The notes under the pieces: generated by a model | Told to the model about the DNA's origin: nothing | What the model saw: the letters and a program-made list of their open reading frames with translations, nothing else | Database searches by the model: none | Source: Exiguobacterium sp018617385 | Lineage (GTDB): Bacteria; Bacillota; Bacilli; Exiguobacteriales; Exiguobacteriaceae | Direction of reading: 5' to 3' | DNA length: 64,000 nt | Assembly: GCF_018617385.1 (NCBI RefSeq) | Contig: NZ_JACSKA010000001.1 | Location: 1,116,001-1,180,000 of the forward strand | Shown: in pieces, positions 1-8,277 of the stretch | How the letters are laid out: the number at the start of each line of letters is the position of its first letter | How positions within the stretch are numbered: position 1 is the first letter of the stretch | Program-made: the position numbers and the translations under genes

Positions 1-331
1 CACGAGTGAGAAGTCGAAAGATTTGATCGTCTTCCCACATCTGACAATCGATAATGATGCTCACCGCGTCACAGTGGACGGCGAGGAGATCGCCCTCACA
101 CCAAAAGAATATGAGTTATTGTTCTTCCTCGCAAAACAGGTGGATAAAGTCTTTTCACGAGAGCAGTTGTTAAAAGAAGTATGGAACTACGAATTTTTCG
201 GAGACCTTCGGACCGTCGATACGCATGTGAAACGTCTTCGTGAGAAATTGAATCGCGTCTCACCGGACGCGGCGCATATGATCACGACCGTATGGGGTGT
301 CGGGTACAAGTTCGAAGCTGCCAGTGAATGA
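1..331 (+). CDS. resD: Response regulator, C-terminal part (ResD-like, OmpR family), 5'-truncated by window edge
   Basis: The reading frame is open from base 2, so the receiver domain lies outside the window. What remains is the winged-helix DNA-binding domain of the OmpR/PhoB family, with the LTPKEYELL recognition-fold start, the TVDTHVKRLREKL recognition helix and the GVGYKF wing at the end. The stop overlaps the start of the next gene (ATGA), a histidine kinase, so the two form a two-component pair. The ResD name rests mainly on the ResE-like kinase; the N-terminus needed to confirm it is missing. ResD in Bacillus controls aerobic/anaerobic respiration genes. Confidence 0.8.
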   Translation, partial: TSEKSKDLIVFPHLTIDNDAHRVTVDGEEIALTPKEYELLFFLAKQVDKVFSREQLLKEVWNYEFFGDLRTVDTHVKRLREKLNRVSPDAAHMITTVWGVGYKFEAASE

Positions 332-2037
332 TGATTCGTCGAAACAGCATCGTCACGAAACTGTGGCTGACGATTCTCGTTTTGGTCAGTGTTATCTTAT
401 TCATCGTCTCGGTATTGATGCTTGAATTTTTTAATTCCTTTCATATCGACCAGGAACGAGGGCATCTTGCCAAACTCGGTGGACAGGTCCAATCGGTTTT
501 GTTGAATGAAGGTGACACGTCCCAGACGATTGATCAAATCATCGAAGTGTACGGAGCTAACTATATCTTAGAGAACGGGACGACCCGATCGAATTTTGGA
601 AATCAGGTGGATGGCTTGATGGTGGAACTCGAGCGACAGGATTGGGAAACCTATCAGGCGGTCGGTGAAACGGCCATTGGGAATTTCTCTTCCTTTGATG
701 ACCAGGCCGCGCTAGCGTATCGGACGACGTTTTCCTTATCGACGGGCCAATATACGCTCTACCTGTTTGAACCGCTCGATGCAATCTCGAGTGCGAACGC
801 AGGTGCGCGAACCATTATTCTTTGGACCGTCGCTTCGGCCATCATCGTCACGACCGTCTTTGCTTTCTTCTTGTCGACACGAATAACGGCACCGCTTCGA
901 GCGATGCGGGACGCGGTCAACAAGACGGGAGAGGGGCAATTTGATTTACGTTTGGAGACGAAGACACGGGATGAGATTGGCGAACTCGCGGCATCCTTCA
1001 ATGCGATGAGCAGTCAGCTTTCAAAATATGTGAATGCGCTTGACCGCGAACGGTTGCAGCTCGCGTCGATTCTTCGCTCGATGGCAGACGGTGTCATCAC
1101 ACTCGATCGTCATGCGAACGTGATTGTCACGAACCCGCAAGCCAGTCCATTGCTTCAAGACGGGCAACCACATGAGGTCGTATTGTCTCTTTATGAGGAA
1201 GTGATGGAAGGGACCTCTGAAAAGACGATTGAAGTGAAACAAGATGACCGATACTATACACTGACCGTCACACCACTCGTCGGAGAAGACGATTTCGAGG
1301 GTGCTGTCGTGGTCATCCGGGATACGTCAGAAAGTCATCGTCTCGATAAGATGCGGACCGATTTTGTGGCGAACATCAGTCATGAGCTCCGGACACCGCT
1401 CGTGACGCTTCAAGGATATTCAGAGGCGATCATCGATGGCATCACCGAGAGTGACGAGGCGACGAAAGAGTTCGCCTCCATCATCTATGATGAATCGCTC
1501 CGCTTGGCACGACTCGTCAACGACTTGTTGGATTTGGCACGCATCGAATCGGGTAAAGAGACGATGCACTTCACTTCGTTTGATATCGGTGATTTCTTAC
1601 CTCGAGTCATGCGAAAGTTCAACCAAATGGCATCTGAAAAAGAGATTCGTTTACAGACCGACGTCCCGCACCGTCTCATCGAAGCGGATGGCGATCGTCT
1701 CGAGCAAGTGTTCACGAACTTGATTGGTAATGCCATCGCGCATACCGACTCTGGAGAAATTCGGATTGAGGCCACAGAAGAGGCGGACGGGTTACGGATT
1801 CAGTTGACGGATACCGGTCACGGAATTCCGAAAGAAGATTTGCCGTTCGTATTCGAGCGATTCTATAAAGCCGATAAAGCCCGGACCAGTGGTTCGAAGA
1901 CTGGGACAGGCATCGGACTCGCCATCGTGAAGAATGTGGTCGATGCCCATCACGGGAAAGTGAGCGTATCGAGTACACTTGGGGTCGGTACGACCTTCGA
2001 GATTTACTTACCATTTGAACAACCACACAACTCGTAA
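328..2037 (+). CDS. resE: Sensor histidine kinase, ResE-like
   Basis: A 569-residue membrane sensor kinase. The first transmembrane segment is about residues 12-34, followed by an extracytoplasmic domain of about 125 residues, a second segment at about 161-183, HAMP at 185-237 and a PAS-like region at 245-340. The dimerisation box has the phospho-acceptor H352 in ISHELRTP, and the ATPase domain shows NLIGNAIAHT, DTGHGIP and GTGIGLAIVK. The start overlaps the upstream regulator stop, which implies translational coupling. The sequence after the His box (LQGYSEAI) resembles Bacillus ResE. WalK is a less likely alternative because the partner and flanks differ from walRK. Confidence 0.82.
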   Translation: MMIRRNSIVTKLWLTILVLVSVILFIVSVLMLEFFNSFHIDQERGHLAKLGGQVQSVLLNEGDTSQTIDQIIEVYGANYILENGTTRSNFGNQVDGLMVELERQDWETYQAVGETAIGNFSSFDDQAALAYRTTFSLSTGQYTLYLFEPLDAISSANAGARTIILWTVASAIIVTTVFAFFLSTRITAPLRAMRDAVNKTGEGQFDLRLETKTRDEIGELAASFNAMSSQLSKYVNALDRERLQLASILRSMADGVITLDRHANVIVTNPQASPLLQDGQPHEVVLSLYEEVMEGTSEKTIEVKQDDRYYTLTVTPLVGEDDFEGAVVVIRDTSESHRLDKMRTDFVANISHELRTPLVTLQGYSEAIIDGITESDEATKEFASIIYDESLRLARLVNDLLDLARIESGKETMHFTSFDIGDFLPRVMRKFNQMASEKEIRLQTDVPHRLIEADGDRLEQVFTNLIGNAIAHTDSGEIRIEATEEADGLRIQLTDTGHGIPKEDLPFVFERFYKADKARTSGSKTGTGIGLAIVKNVVDAHHGKVSVSSTLGVGTTFEIYLPFEQPHNS

Positions 2038-2071
2038 TGGTGACTCGCTTGAGTCACCATTTGTGGCATTT
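2036..2071 (+). terminator. Rho-independent terminator after resE-like gene
   Basis: A perfect 11-bp stem (AATGGTGACTC / GAGTCACCATT, 2036-2046 and 2051-2061) with loop GCTT. It is followed by a modest U-rich tail, and the left arm overlaps the kinase stop codon. It shows that the adenosyltransferase frame must start downstream, at 2088. Confidence 0.65.
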
Positions 2072-2087
2072 TAAGGGGGGAGTCGAA

Positions 2088-2639
2088 ATGAAACGTTATA
2101 CACGAACGGGCGACAAGGGTGAAACATCATTGATCGGTAGTCGCGTCGAGAAATCCCATCCTCAGATTGAAGCGATGGGTCATCTCGATGAGTTGAACAG
2201 TCAGATTGGACTCGCCATCGCGCATCAAGAGGATGAGACGCTCCGGACACAGCTGACGAAGATTCAGCACGACTTGTTCGACCTTGGATCGGAACTGATG
2301 TATGCTGAGGCACCGCCAAAAATGGTCGATTTGTCGATTGTGACGGAGCTTGAACGATGGATGGATGAGTGGGAGGAGTCCTGTCCGGATCTTGTGCGCT
2401 TCATCCTTCCGGGCGGCAGTGTTGCCGCATCTAGCTTACATGTGGCTCGCGCCGTCTGTCGCCGGGTCGAGCGTGACTTAGCGGCTCTCGGTGTCGCTGA
2501 CCGGCAGTTGCCTTACTTTAACCGCTTGAGTGATTATTTATTTACGGTTGCCCGTTACGCGAACGTCGTGGCAGGGGTGCCGGATCAAGAATATGCACGC
2601 GGCGCTGCCGTGTTTCAACCAAAACGAAAAAAGGAGTGA
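2088..2639 (+). CDS. ATP:cob(I)alamin adenosyltransferase, PduO type
   Basis: A 183-residue soluble enzyme that converts cob(I)alamin to adenosylcobalamin. The N-terminus has the signature YTRTGDKGETSLIG, and the PduO-type motif RAVCRRVERDL-x-N is visible toward the C-terminus (ARAVCRRVERDLAAL, then YFNRLSDYLF). The start at 2088 is chosen because AAGGGGGGAG precedes it by a few bases; the longer frame from 2037 would run through the terminator hairpin. The next gene follows after 7 bases. No cobalamin-dependent enzyme lies nearby, so the cofactor user is elsewhere. Confidence 0.9.
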   Translation: MKRYTRTGDKGETSLIGSRVEKSHPQIEAMGHLDELNSQIGLAIAHQEDETLRTQLTKIQHDLFDLGSELMYAEAPPKMVDLSIVTELERWMDEWEESCPDLVRFILPGGSVAASSLHVARAVCRRVERDLAALGVADRQLPYFNRLSDYLFTVARYANVVAGVPDQEYARGAAVFQPKRKKE

Positions 2640-2646
2640 TCGGCAG

Positions 2647-3885
2647 ATGAAAGGTATCGTTCAGTTCCAACATCAATTGCATTACTCGGTCTATCCGACC
2701 AAGAAATTTAAAACGACGACTTGTCTCGTGTCATTCGCCGCTCCATTATCGGCGGAGACGGTCGCAGATCGGGCATTGCTCCCGTTCATCATGGAGAAAT
2801 CGACGGCGACGTATCCGTCCATTGAGTTATTTCACACACCGCTAGAGGAGTTGTATGACACAAACTTATATGCTGGCGCATCCAAAATCGGAAAGGAGCA
2901 TGTCATCCAATTCCAACTCGAAGTCGTCAACGATCATCTTGTCGGGGAAGACGTATTGAGTCAGGCAATCGAGTTGCTCGAAGACGTTCTCCTTCGTCCG
3001 AACGCATACGATGGGGCGTTCCAGCCACTCATCGTCGAGCAGGAACGTCGATTGCAACGTCAGCGTATCGAATCGGTCTATGATGACAAAATGCGTTTCG
3101 CCCAACAGCGTCTCCAAGAAATGCTCGGAGGAGAACTTGCGATTCCGTCACTCGGAACGCTCGAGCAACTCGACCATGTCACACCGAAATCATTGTACGA
3201 GGCATATCAATCGATGATTCAACATGACCGTGTCGACATCTATGTCGTCGGGGATGTCAATCGTGAGCAAGTCGAACAGGCTTTCAATCCATTGGAGTCT
3301 CTTGGGACACGTCGACCACGCCTATTACCGGAAGCGAGTCGAGGAGAGTTCAAGCGTTTAGAAGAACATCAAGACATTAAACAAAGCAAGCTCCATCTCG
3401 CCTATTCGCTTGATGTCGACCCACGAACGGAAGCGGCGATTCGCATGCAGGTCGTGAATGGACTGTTCGGTGGATTCCCTCACTCGAAGCTGTTCATGAA
3501 CGTGCGTGAAAAGGAGAGCTTGGCGTACTATGCCGCCTCACAATATAGTTCCCTCAGTCGGAAGTTGTTCGTCTATGCCGGTATCGATGCGTCGAACCAA
3601 CAAAAGACCGAACAGATCATCGAAGAGCAATTGAACGCTTTACAAGCGGGCGAGTTTGAGGATGAGACGTTGCAACAGACGAAAGAGTTGTTGTTCCATC
3701 AACGTCGTCAACTTGGAGACAGTCCACGTCAATTGATTGCTTGGATGAGTGGGGCAGACGTTCGTCCGTTCTCGTTAGACGAAGAGATGGCGATCATTGA
3801 GAACACGACGCGAGATCATGTCGTCGCGCTTGCGAAAGAAATGGTACTCGAAGCGGTTTATTGCTTGAAAGGAGGAGAAGCATGA
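2647..3885 (+). CDS. ymfF: M16-family protein YmfF, EF-P modification-associated, non-catalytic
   Basis: A 412-residue member of the pitrilysin (M16) fold. It lacks the HxxEH zinc motif at the usual place, as the YmfF family does, so it is probably the inactive half of a YmfF/YmfH heterodimer. The stop overlaps the ymfH start (ATGA). With ymfH and ymfI it forms the set that databases link to 5-aminopentanol modification of elongation factor P; the precise role of the M16 pair is not established. The start is ATG 2647, downstream of AAAAGGAGTG. Confidence 0.85.
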   Translation: MKGIVQFQHQLHYSVYPTKKFKTTTCLVSFAAPLSAETVADRALLPFIMEKSTATYPSIELFHTPLEELYDTNLYAGASKIGKEHVIQFQLEVVNDHLVGEDVLSQAIELLEDVLLRPNAYDGAFQPLIVEQERRLQRQRIESVYDDKMRFAQQRLQEMLGGELAIPSLGTLEQLDHVTPKSLYEAYQSMIQHDRVDIYVVGDVNREQVEQAFNPLESLGTRRPRLLPEASRGEFKRLEEHQDIKQSKLHLAYSLDVDPRTEAAIRMQVVNGLFGGFPHSKLFMNVREKESLAYYAASQYSSLSRKLFVYAGIDASNQQKTEQIIEEQLNALQAGEFEDETLQQTKELLFHQRRQLGDSPRQLIAWMSGADVRPFSLDEEMAIIENTTRDHVVALAKEMVLEAVYCLKGGEA

Positions 3886-5141
3886 AACTAGACTTTCCTA
3901 ACGTCGGAGAGACGTTACATCATCACGTTCTCGACAATGGCCTCTCCGTTTACTTATTGAAAAAGACTGGATATGAAAAAACATTCGCGACGTTCACGAC
4001 CAAATATGGATCGATTGACCGACGCTTTAAACTAGAAGACTGGGTCGAGGTTCCCGATGGTATCGCGCATTTCTTAGAACATAAGATGTTCGAGAAAGAA
4101 GATGGTGACGTCTTCCAACAATTTGGTCGTCAAGGAGCGTCAGCGAACGCTTTCACGTCATTCACACGGACTGCTTATTTGTTCGGTGCCACGTCCAAGA
4201 TTTCAGAAAACGTACAAACGCTGCTCGATTTCGTCCAGACCCCTTATTTCACGAAAGAGTCGGTCGAGAAAGAGAAAGGCATCATCGGTCAAGAGATTCA
4301 AATGTACCAAGACAATCCGGGGTGGCGTTTGTATTTTGGTTTAATTGAGGCGATGTACGAGACACATCCCGTCAAGATTGATATCGCAGGTACGATCGAA
4401 TCGATTTCAAAGATCACGGCGGAAGACTTGTACACATGTCATCAAGCGTTCTACCATCCGAGCAACATGGCATTGTTCGTCGTCGGGAATATCGAACCGG
4501 ATGAGATGCTTGCCTTGATTCGAGATAATCAAGCAGCTAAATCTTTTGAAACGCCACGATTGAGTGCTCGCGAGACAGTAGATGAGCCGACCACGGTTCG
4601 TCTGTCAGAACGGGTCATCGAGATGGACGTTTCTGTACCGAAAGTCATGATTGGGTATAAGGACATACCGCAAGCCGGGGAAGCGGGTCTGAAGCAAGAA
4701 TTGACAGTAGAACTGCTCATGCATGCGCTCTTCGACACGACAGCACCTCTTTATACAGAACTTTATGCTGAAGGATTGATTGACGATGCCTTCTCGTTTG
4801 ACTATACGTCAGAGGAGACGTTCGCTTTTGCCGCCTTGTCGATGGAGACGTCGGAAGTGGATGCGTTTGTCAGCCGCGTGACGGAGGCGTTAGAACGTCC
4901 ACTTCAGTTGAGTCAAGAGACGCTCGACCGGAAGAAACGCATGATGCAAGGACAGTTCTTGAAAGCATTGAACTCACCCGAGTTCATCGCCAATCAGTTC
5001 TCCCGCTATGCACTCAATGATGGGAACTTGTTTGACATCCCGACTTTGATTGATGCCATCACGCTCGATGAACTATACGAAGCATACGAGCGTTTGTTCC
5101 GCCGTGAACAACGAACGGTGTGCGTCGTCAAAAAACCATGA
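3882..5141 (+). CDS. ymfH: M16-family zinc peptidase YmfH, EF-P modification-associated
   Basis: A 419-residue M16 peptidase with an intact zinc motif, H63-F-L-E66-H67. A glutamate-rich helix about 75 residues later (KEKGIIGQEIQMY) should supply the third ligand. The start ATG overlaps the ymfF stop and is preceded by AAAGGAGGAG. It is probably cytosolic, as no signal peptide is seen. It is expected to pair with YmfF upstream, in the way PqqF-like or AlbE/AlbF-like pairs work. The stop overlaps the ymfI start, so all three are translationally coupled. Confidence 0.88.
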   Translation: MKLDFPNVGETLHHHVLDNGLSVYLLKKTGYEKTFATFTTKYGSIDRRFKLEDWVEVPDGIAHFLEHKMFEKEDGDVFQQFGRQGASANAFTSFTRTAYLFGATSKISENVQTLLDFVQTPYFTKESVEKEKGIIGQEIQMYQDNPGWRLYFGLIEAMYETHPVKIDIAGTIESISKITAEDLYTCHQAFYHPSNMALFVVGNIEPDEMLALIRDNQAAKSFETPRLSARETVDEPTTVRLSERVIEMDVSVPKVMIGYKDIPQAGEAGLKQELTVELLMHALFDTTAPLYTELYAEGLIDDAFSFDYTSEETFAFAALSMETSEVDAFVSRVTEALERPLQLSQETLDRKKRMMQGQFLKALNSPEFIANQFSRYALNDGNLFDIPTLIDAITLDELYEAYERLFRREQRTVCVVKKP

Positions 5142-5833
5142 AGACATTGATTGTTGGAGCGAGCGGCGCCATCGGACGTGCCGTCTCGCTCGCTTTTCGT
5201 GAAGATGAACTGATTTTGCATGCGAACGATGGTCGTGAAAGACTTCGTCATTTGATTGATGATGAAAATCTATCGGCAACACTTCGCCCTTGTGACCTAA
5301 CGGACCGTGAAGCTGTTGAGTCATGGGTACAGGATATGCCGGATGTCGATCGAATGGTATACGTGGCAGGACATGCGCTCCATGGTCTCGTCGTCGACCA
5401 GTCAATGGACGAGCTCGACCGGCTATATGATGTACATGTGCGAGCGATGATCCGACTCATCCAGTCCGTCGTTGCGAGCAAGCCTTACAATCATCATCTG
5501 GATATCGTGATCGTCTCAAGTGTATGGGGAGAGGTCGGTGCGGCGGCTGAGGTGTTTTATTCAACCGTCAAAGCGGCACAGCTCGGTTTCGTCAAAGCGT
5601 TCGCTCGAGAGGCTGGCCCGTTTAATGTTCGAATCAATGCGGTGACACCGGGGTGGATTGATACGCCAATGAATGATACGGTAGAAGAGTCGAAACAATC
5701 CGTGCTCGACGACATTCCACTAGGACGTCTGGGTGCGGCAGAGGACGTGGCCAACACCATCCGTTTCTTGTGTTCACCGGACGCCTCGTATATGACGGGC
5801 ACAGTGTTACGCATCGACGGCGGTTGGCAATGA
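5138..5833 (+). CDS. ymfI: SDR oxidoreductase YmfI, EF-P 5-aminopentanone reductase
   Basis: A 231-residue short-chain dehydrogenase/reductase. The N-terminal cofactor motif is GASGAIGRA, the catalytic Ser lies in IVSSVWGE, and the catalytic Tyr/Lys are in YSTVK. The C-terminus ends in the classical GTVLRIDGG. In B. subtilis YmfI reduces the 5-aminopentanone group on EF-P to 5-aminopentanol. Gene order (ymfF-ymfH-ymfI-ymfK-rodZ-pgsA-cinA-recA) supports the same role here. FabG-like ketoreductases have the same fold, but the context argues against fatty-acid synthesis. Confidence 0.85.
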   Translation: MKTLIVGASGAIGRAVSLAFREDELILHANDGRERLRHLIDDENLSATLRPCDLTDREAVESWVQDMPDVDRMVYVAGHALHGLVVDQSMDELDRLYDVHVRAMIRLIQSVVASKPYNHHLDIVIVSSVWGEVGAAAEVFYSTVKAAQLGFVKAFAREAGPFNVRINAVTPGWIDTPMNDTVEESKQSVLDDIPLGRLGAAEDVANTIRFLCSPDASYMTGTVLRIDGGWQ

Positions 5834-5859
5834 TCCGATCCATGAAAATAAACCTGTTC

Positions 5860-5888
5860 TTTTCAATTCTTCTAAAATAATTTAAAAT
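5860..5888 (+). promoter_or_regulatory. Candidate promoter before ymfK
   Basis: TTTTCA (5860-5865), a 17-base spacer and TAAAAT (5883-5888) in an AT-rich gap between ymfI and ymfK. The -35 element is poor, so this is tentative. Confidence 0.3.
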
Positions 5889-5926
5889 AGGCAAGGTAGC
5901 GAACTCGCTCGAAAGGATGGTTGGGG

Positions 5927-6703
5927 ATGGAACATAAATTCGAAGAGTGGTATCTCGAATATGAATTGTGTCAGAATCGACCGGGTATCCTGGGAGACAT
6001 TGCGTCTCTCATGGGGATGCTTCAAATCTCCATCGTCACCATCAATGGGGTCGATTTGCAGCGACGGGGGATGTTGCTCAAAGCACCAGCCGCCGATCAT
6101 GTGCATCGACTCGAGCATATTTTAAAGCGGATGGAAGCCATTGCCGTCATCAAGTTGCGTCGTCCGAAGTTACGGGACCGGATTGCGATCCGTCACGGTC
6201 GCTATATCGACCATGATAGTGATGACAAAAAGACGTTTCGCTTCGTCCGTGAAGACTTGGGCATTCTCGTCGATTTCGTTGCGGAACTGATGAAGGAAGA
6301 GCGCCATTTGTTAATTGGCGTACGCGGTAATCCACGCGTCGGAAAGACGGAGTCCATCGTCGCAGCGAGTGTGTGTGCGAATAAACGTTGGTTGTTTCTT
6401 TCCTCGACACTGATGAAACAGACCGTTCGGACCTCATTATTTGAAGAAGAACGGGAAGGCGATCACGTATACATAATCGATGGTGCCGTCTCTACCCGAA
6501 CGATGGATGAACGACATCGCCAGCTCATCCGTGAAGTCATGCGGTTGCCGGCCGTGAAAGTTATCGAACACCCTGACCTGTATGTCCGAAACACCGATTG
6601 CGTGTATGAAGACTTTGATTATATTATTGAGTTGAGAAACAATCCGGATGAGACGATCATCATCCCACAAGAAACACATCGTGAGTCAGAATGGTTTGAA
6701 TAA
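5927..6703 (+). CDS. ymfK: DUF3388 protein YmfK (ACT-like domain plus P-loop)
   Basis: A 258-residue cytosolic protein very close in pattern to B. subtilis YmfK. The N-terminal 75 residues look like an ACT-type ligand-binding fold (WYLEYEL, NRPGILGDIASLMGML, ITINGVDL-like strand). A P-loop-like GNPRVGKTES follows at about residue 137, with a conserved C-terminal DYIIELRN. Function is unknown; a nucleotide-dependent regulatory role is inference. ATG 5927 is preferred over TTG 5921 because AAGGATGG lies at a better distance. It sits between ymfI and rodZ, the order seen in Bacillus. Confidence 0.8.
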   Translation: MEHKFEEWYLEYELCQNRPGILGDIASLMGMLQISIVTINGVDLQRRGMLLKAPAADHVHRLEHILKRMEAIAVIKLRRPKLRDRIAIRHGRYIDHDSDDKKTFRFVREDLGILVDFVAELMKEERHLLIGVRGNPRVGKTESIVAASVCANKRWLFLSSTLMKQTVRTSLFEEEREGDHVYIIDGAVSTRTMDERHRQLIREVMRLPAVKVIEHPDLYVRNTDCVYEDFDYIIELRNNPDETIIIPQETHRESEWFE

Positions 6704-6730
6704 TTATGTGAATGGAAGGTGTGGACCCCT

Positions 6731-7603
6731 GTGACAGAACTAGGGACTTTTTTGAAACAAAAGCGTGAGGAGAGCGGATTGACGCTCGACCAAATCCAGC
6801 AGACGACGAAGATTCAAAAGCGCTATATCATCGCGATCGAGGAAGGTGATTACAAAAATCTCCCTGGCTCTTTCTATGCACGGGCGTTCATTAAGACGTA
6901 TGCGGAGTCGCTCGGTCTAGATGTGGATGAATTATACGAGACGTATGCAAAAGATTTACCGGTCATCGAGGCACAGCCGTCCGTTCAACTTTCTCGAAAG
7001 AAAACATATTCGAAGGCTTCCGAGTCGACGAGTCGGGTCTCGAGATGGGTTCCAAAAGTTCTCCTCGTTCTCACGGTCTTCTTGCTCATCACCGCGATTT
7101 ATTTCGCTGTGAGAAGCATCGACTTCGGTGGTCAGGATGCAAGTCCTGCCGAACCGCCAAGTTCTGGCGTCACGGTCGACCAGAATGAGGATGTCCCGGC
7201 TGATGAACCGGCCGAGGAAGAACCGGCTGACGAGGAGCCAGTTGAAGAAGAACCGCCAGCGGAATCTGGTCCGATTGCGGTGAAGGAGTCGAACGGGGCG
7301 GACATCACTTATGAACTCGCGACGGACGAGAAACTGTCGACCGAGATTTATGTGAAGGAGTCACCTGCCTCTTACGTAGGTGTTCGTGACACATCGTTAG
7401 AGGGAGCATTCCTCGCACCGGAGTATCCGAACCAATCGAAACAGAATCCGATTGTCATTGAAGATGCCGAGACGGACACATTGCGTATTCGAATCGGACT
7501 CATTGCAGGCGTTGAGAAAATCGTCGTCAACGGTCGTGAGCTCGAGCTTCAAGAGTCTCCGGTCACACAAAATATTTTTGTAAAGAGAGTCGACGCCGAA
7601 TAA
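6731..7603 (+). CDS. rodZ: Cell-shape protein RodZ
   Basis: About 290 residues. A cytoplasmic helix-turn-helix of the Xre type comes first (LGTFLKQKREESGLTLDQIQ), then a basic juxtamembrane stretch and one transmembrane helix near residues 104-124. A highly acidic Pro/Glu linker (repeated EEP units) follows, and a C-terminal extracytoplasmic beta domain of the DUF4115 type. RodZ links MreB to the membrane and sets rod shape. GTG 6731 is chosen because GGAAGGT is well spaced to it; the in-frame GTG at 6719 sits inside that Shine-Dalgarno sequence. The Bacillus name is YmfM. Confidence 0.85.
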   Translation: MTELGTFLKQKREESGLTLDQIQQTTKIQKRYIIAIEEGDYKNLPGSFYARAFIKTYAESLGLDVDELYETYAKDLPVIEAQPSVQLSRKKTYSKASESTSRVSRWVPKVLLVLTVFLLITAIYFAVRSIDFGGQDASPAEPPSSGVTVDQNEDVPADEPAEEEPADEEPVEEEPPAESGPIAVKESNGADITYELATDEKLSTEIYVKESPASYVGVRDTSLEGAFLAPEYPNQSKQNPIVIEDAETDTLRIRIGLIAGVEKIVVNGRELELQESPVTQNIFVKRVDAE

Positions 7604-7613
7604 GTCGACTCTC
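7585..7613 (+). other. Inverted repeat at rodZ stop codon
   Basis: A perfect 10-bp stem (GAGAGTCGAC / GTCGACTCTC) with a 9-base loop containing the rodZ stop codon. No U-run follows, so it is probably an attenuator or mRNA-stability hairpin between rodZ and pgsA rather than a full terminator. Confidence 0.5.
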
Positions 7614-7635
7614 CTTCTAAGAGGAGGCGTTCTAT

Positions 7636-8214
7636 ATGAACCTACCTAACCGATTGACGATGCTACGCGTGGTCTTGATCCCCGTATTCGTCGTCTTACT
7701 CGCTGTTGATTTTGATTGGGGAAACATCGCTTTTCTAGGCGCTGAAATCCCGATGCACCAATTTATCGCTGGTGTGATTTTTACGATTGCGGCCATCACG
7801 GACTGGTTAGACGGACATTTGGCCCGTAAGCATAACCTGGTCACGAACTTTGGTAAATTTATGGACCCGCTCGCAGATAAACTGCTCGTCACGGCAGCTC
7901 TTGTGTTGCTCGTTGAGATGGATCTCGTCGCGGCGTGGGTCGTCGTCGTGATTCTATCACGTGAATTTGCGGTCACAGGCTTACGCCTCGTCGCTGCTGA
8001 CGAAGGGATCGTCGTTGCGGCCGGGAAGTCTGGAAAAGCGAAGACGTGGGTACAGCTCTTTGCCATCATCTTCTTACTGTTTGGTAACCCGATCTTTAGC
8101 TATGTCGGGATTCCGTTTGGCGAATGGGCGATGTGGTTGGCGCTCGTGCTTACAATTTATTCTGGTGCCGAATATTTCGCACAAAACTATAAGATTATTG
8201 TGAAGTCGATGTGA
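7636..8214 (+). CDS. pgsA: CDP-diacylglycerol--glycerol-3-phosphate 3-phosphatidyltransferase
   Basis: A 192-residue integral membrane enzyme that makes phosphatidylglycerophosphate, the committed step to phosphatidylglycerol. The CDP-alcohol phosphotransferase motif is visible as DWLDGHLAR with the later G-x3-D-x3-D completed in FGKFMDPLADK. Several hydrophobic helices follow. The start ATG is preceded by AGAGGAGG. It lies 32 bp after rodZ, as in Bacillus, and is followed by a strong terminator, so cinA is probably expressed separately or by read-through. Confidence 0.95.
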   Translation: MNLPNRLTMLRVVLIPVFVVLLAVDFDWGNIAFLGAEIPMHQFIAGVIFTIAAITDWLDGHLARKHNLVTNFGKFMDPLADKLLVTAALVLLVEMDLVAAWVVVVILSREFAVTGLRLVAADEGIVVAAGKSGKAKTWVQLFAIIFLLFGNPIFSYVGIPFGEWAMWLALVLTIYSGAEYFAQNYKIIVKSM

Positions 8215-8222
8215 GTCGACAG

Positions 8223-8257
8223 AGACGAGTTGGTTGATCTAGCTCGTCTTTTTTTTT
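8223..8257 (+). terminator. Rho-independent terminator after pgsA
   Basis: Arms AGACGAG (8223-8229) and CTCGTCT (8243-8249), followed by a run of about nine T. Confidence 0.8.
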
Positions 8258-8277
8258 GAAGTCGAGGAGGAAATACG

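Noticed and set aside
2037..2087. N-terminal extension of the cobalamin adenosyltransferase from ATG 2037
   Set aside because: It would be encoded by the terminator hairpin of the upstream kinase; ATG 2088 has a good ribosome site and the family N-terminus.
7585..7613. Terminator between rodZ and pgsA
   Set aside because: The stem is perfect but no T-run follows; kept only as a hairpin of unknown effect.
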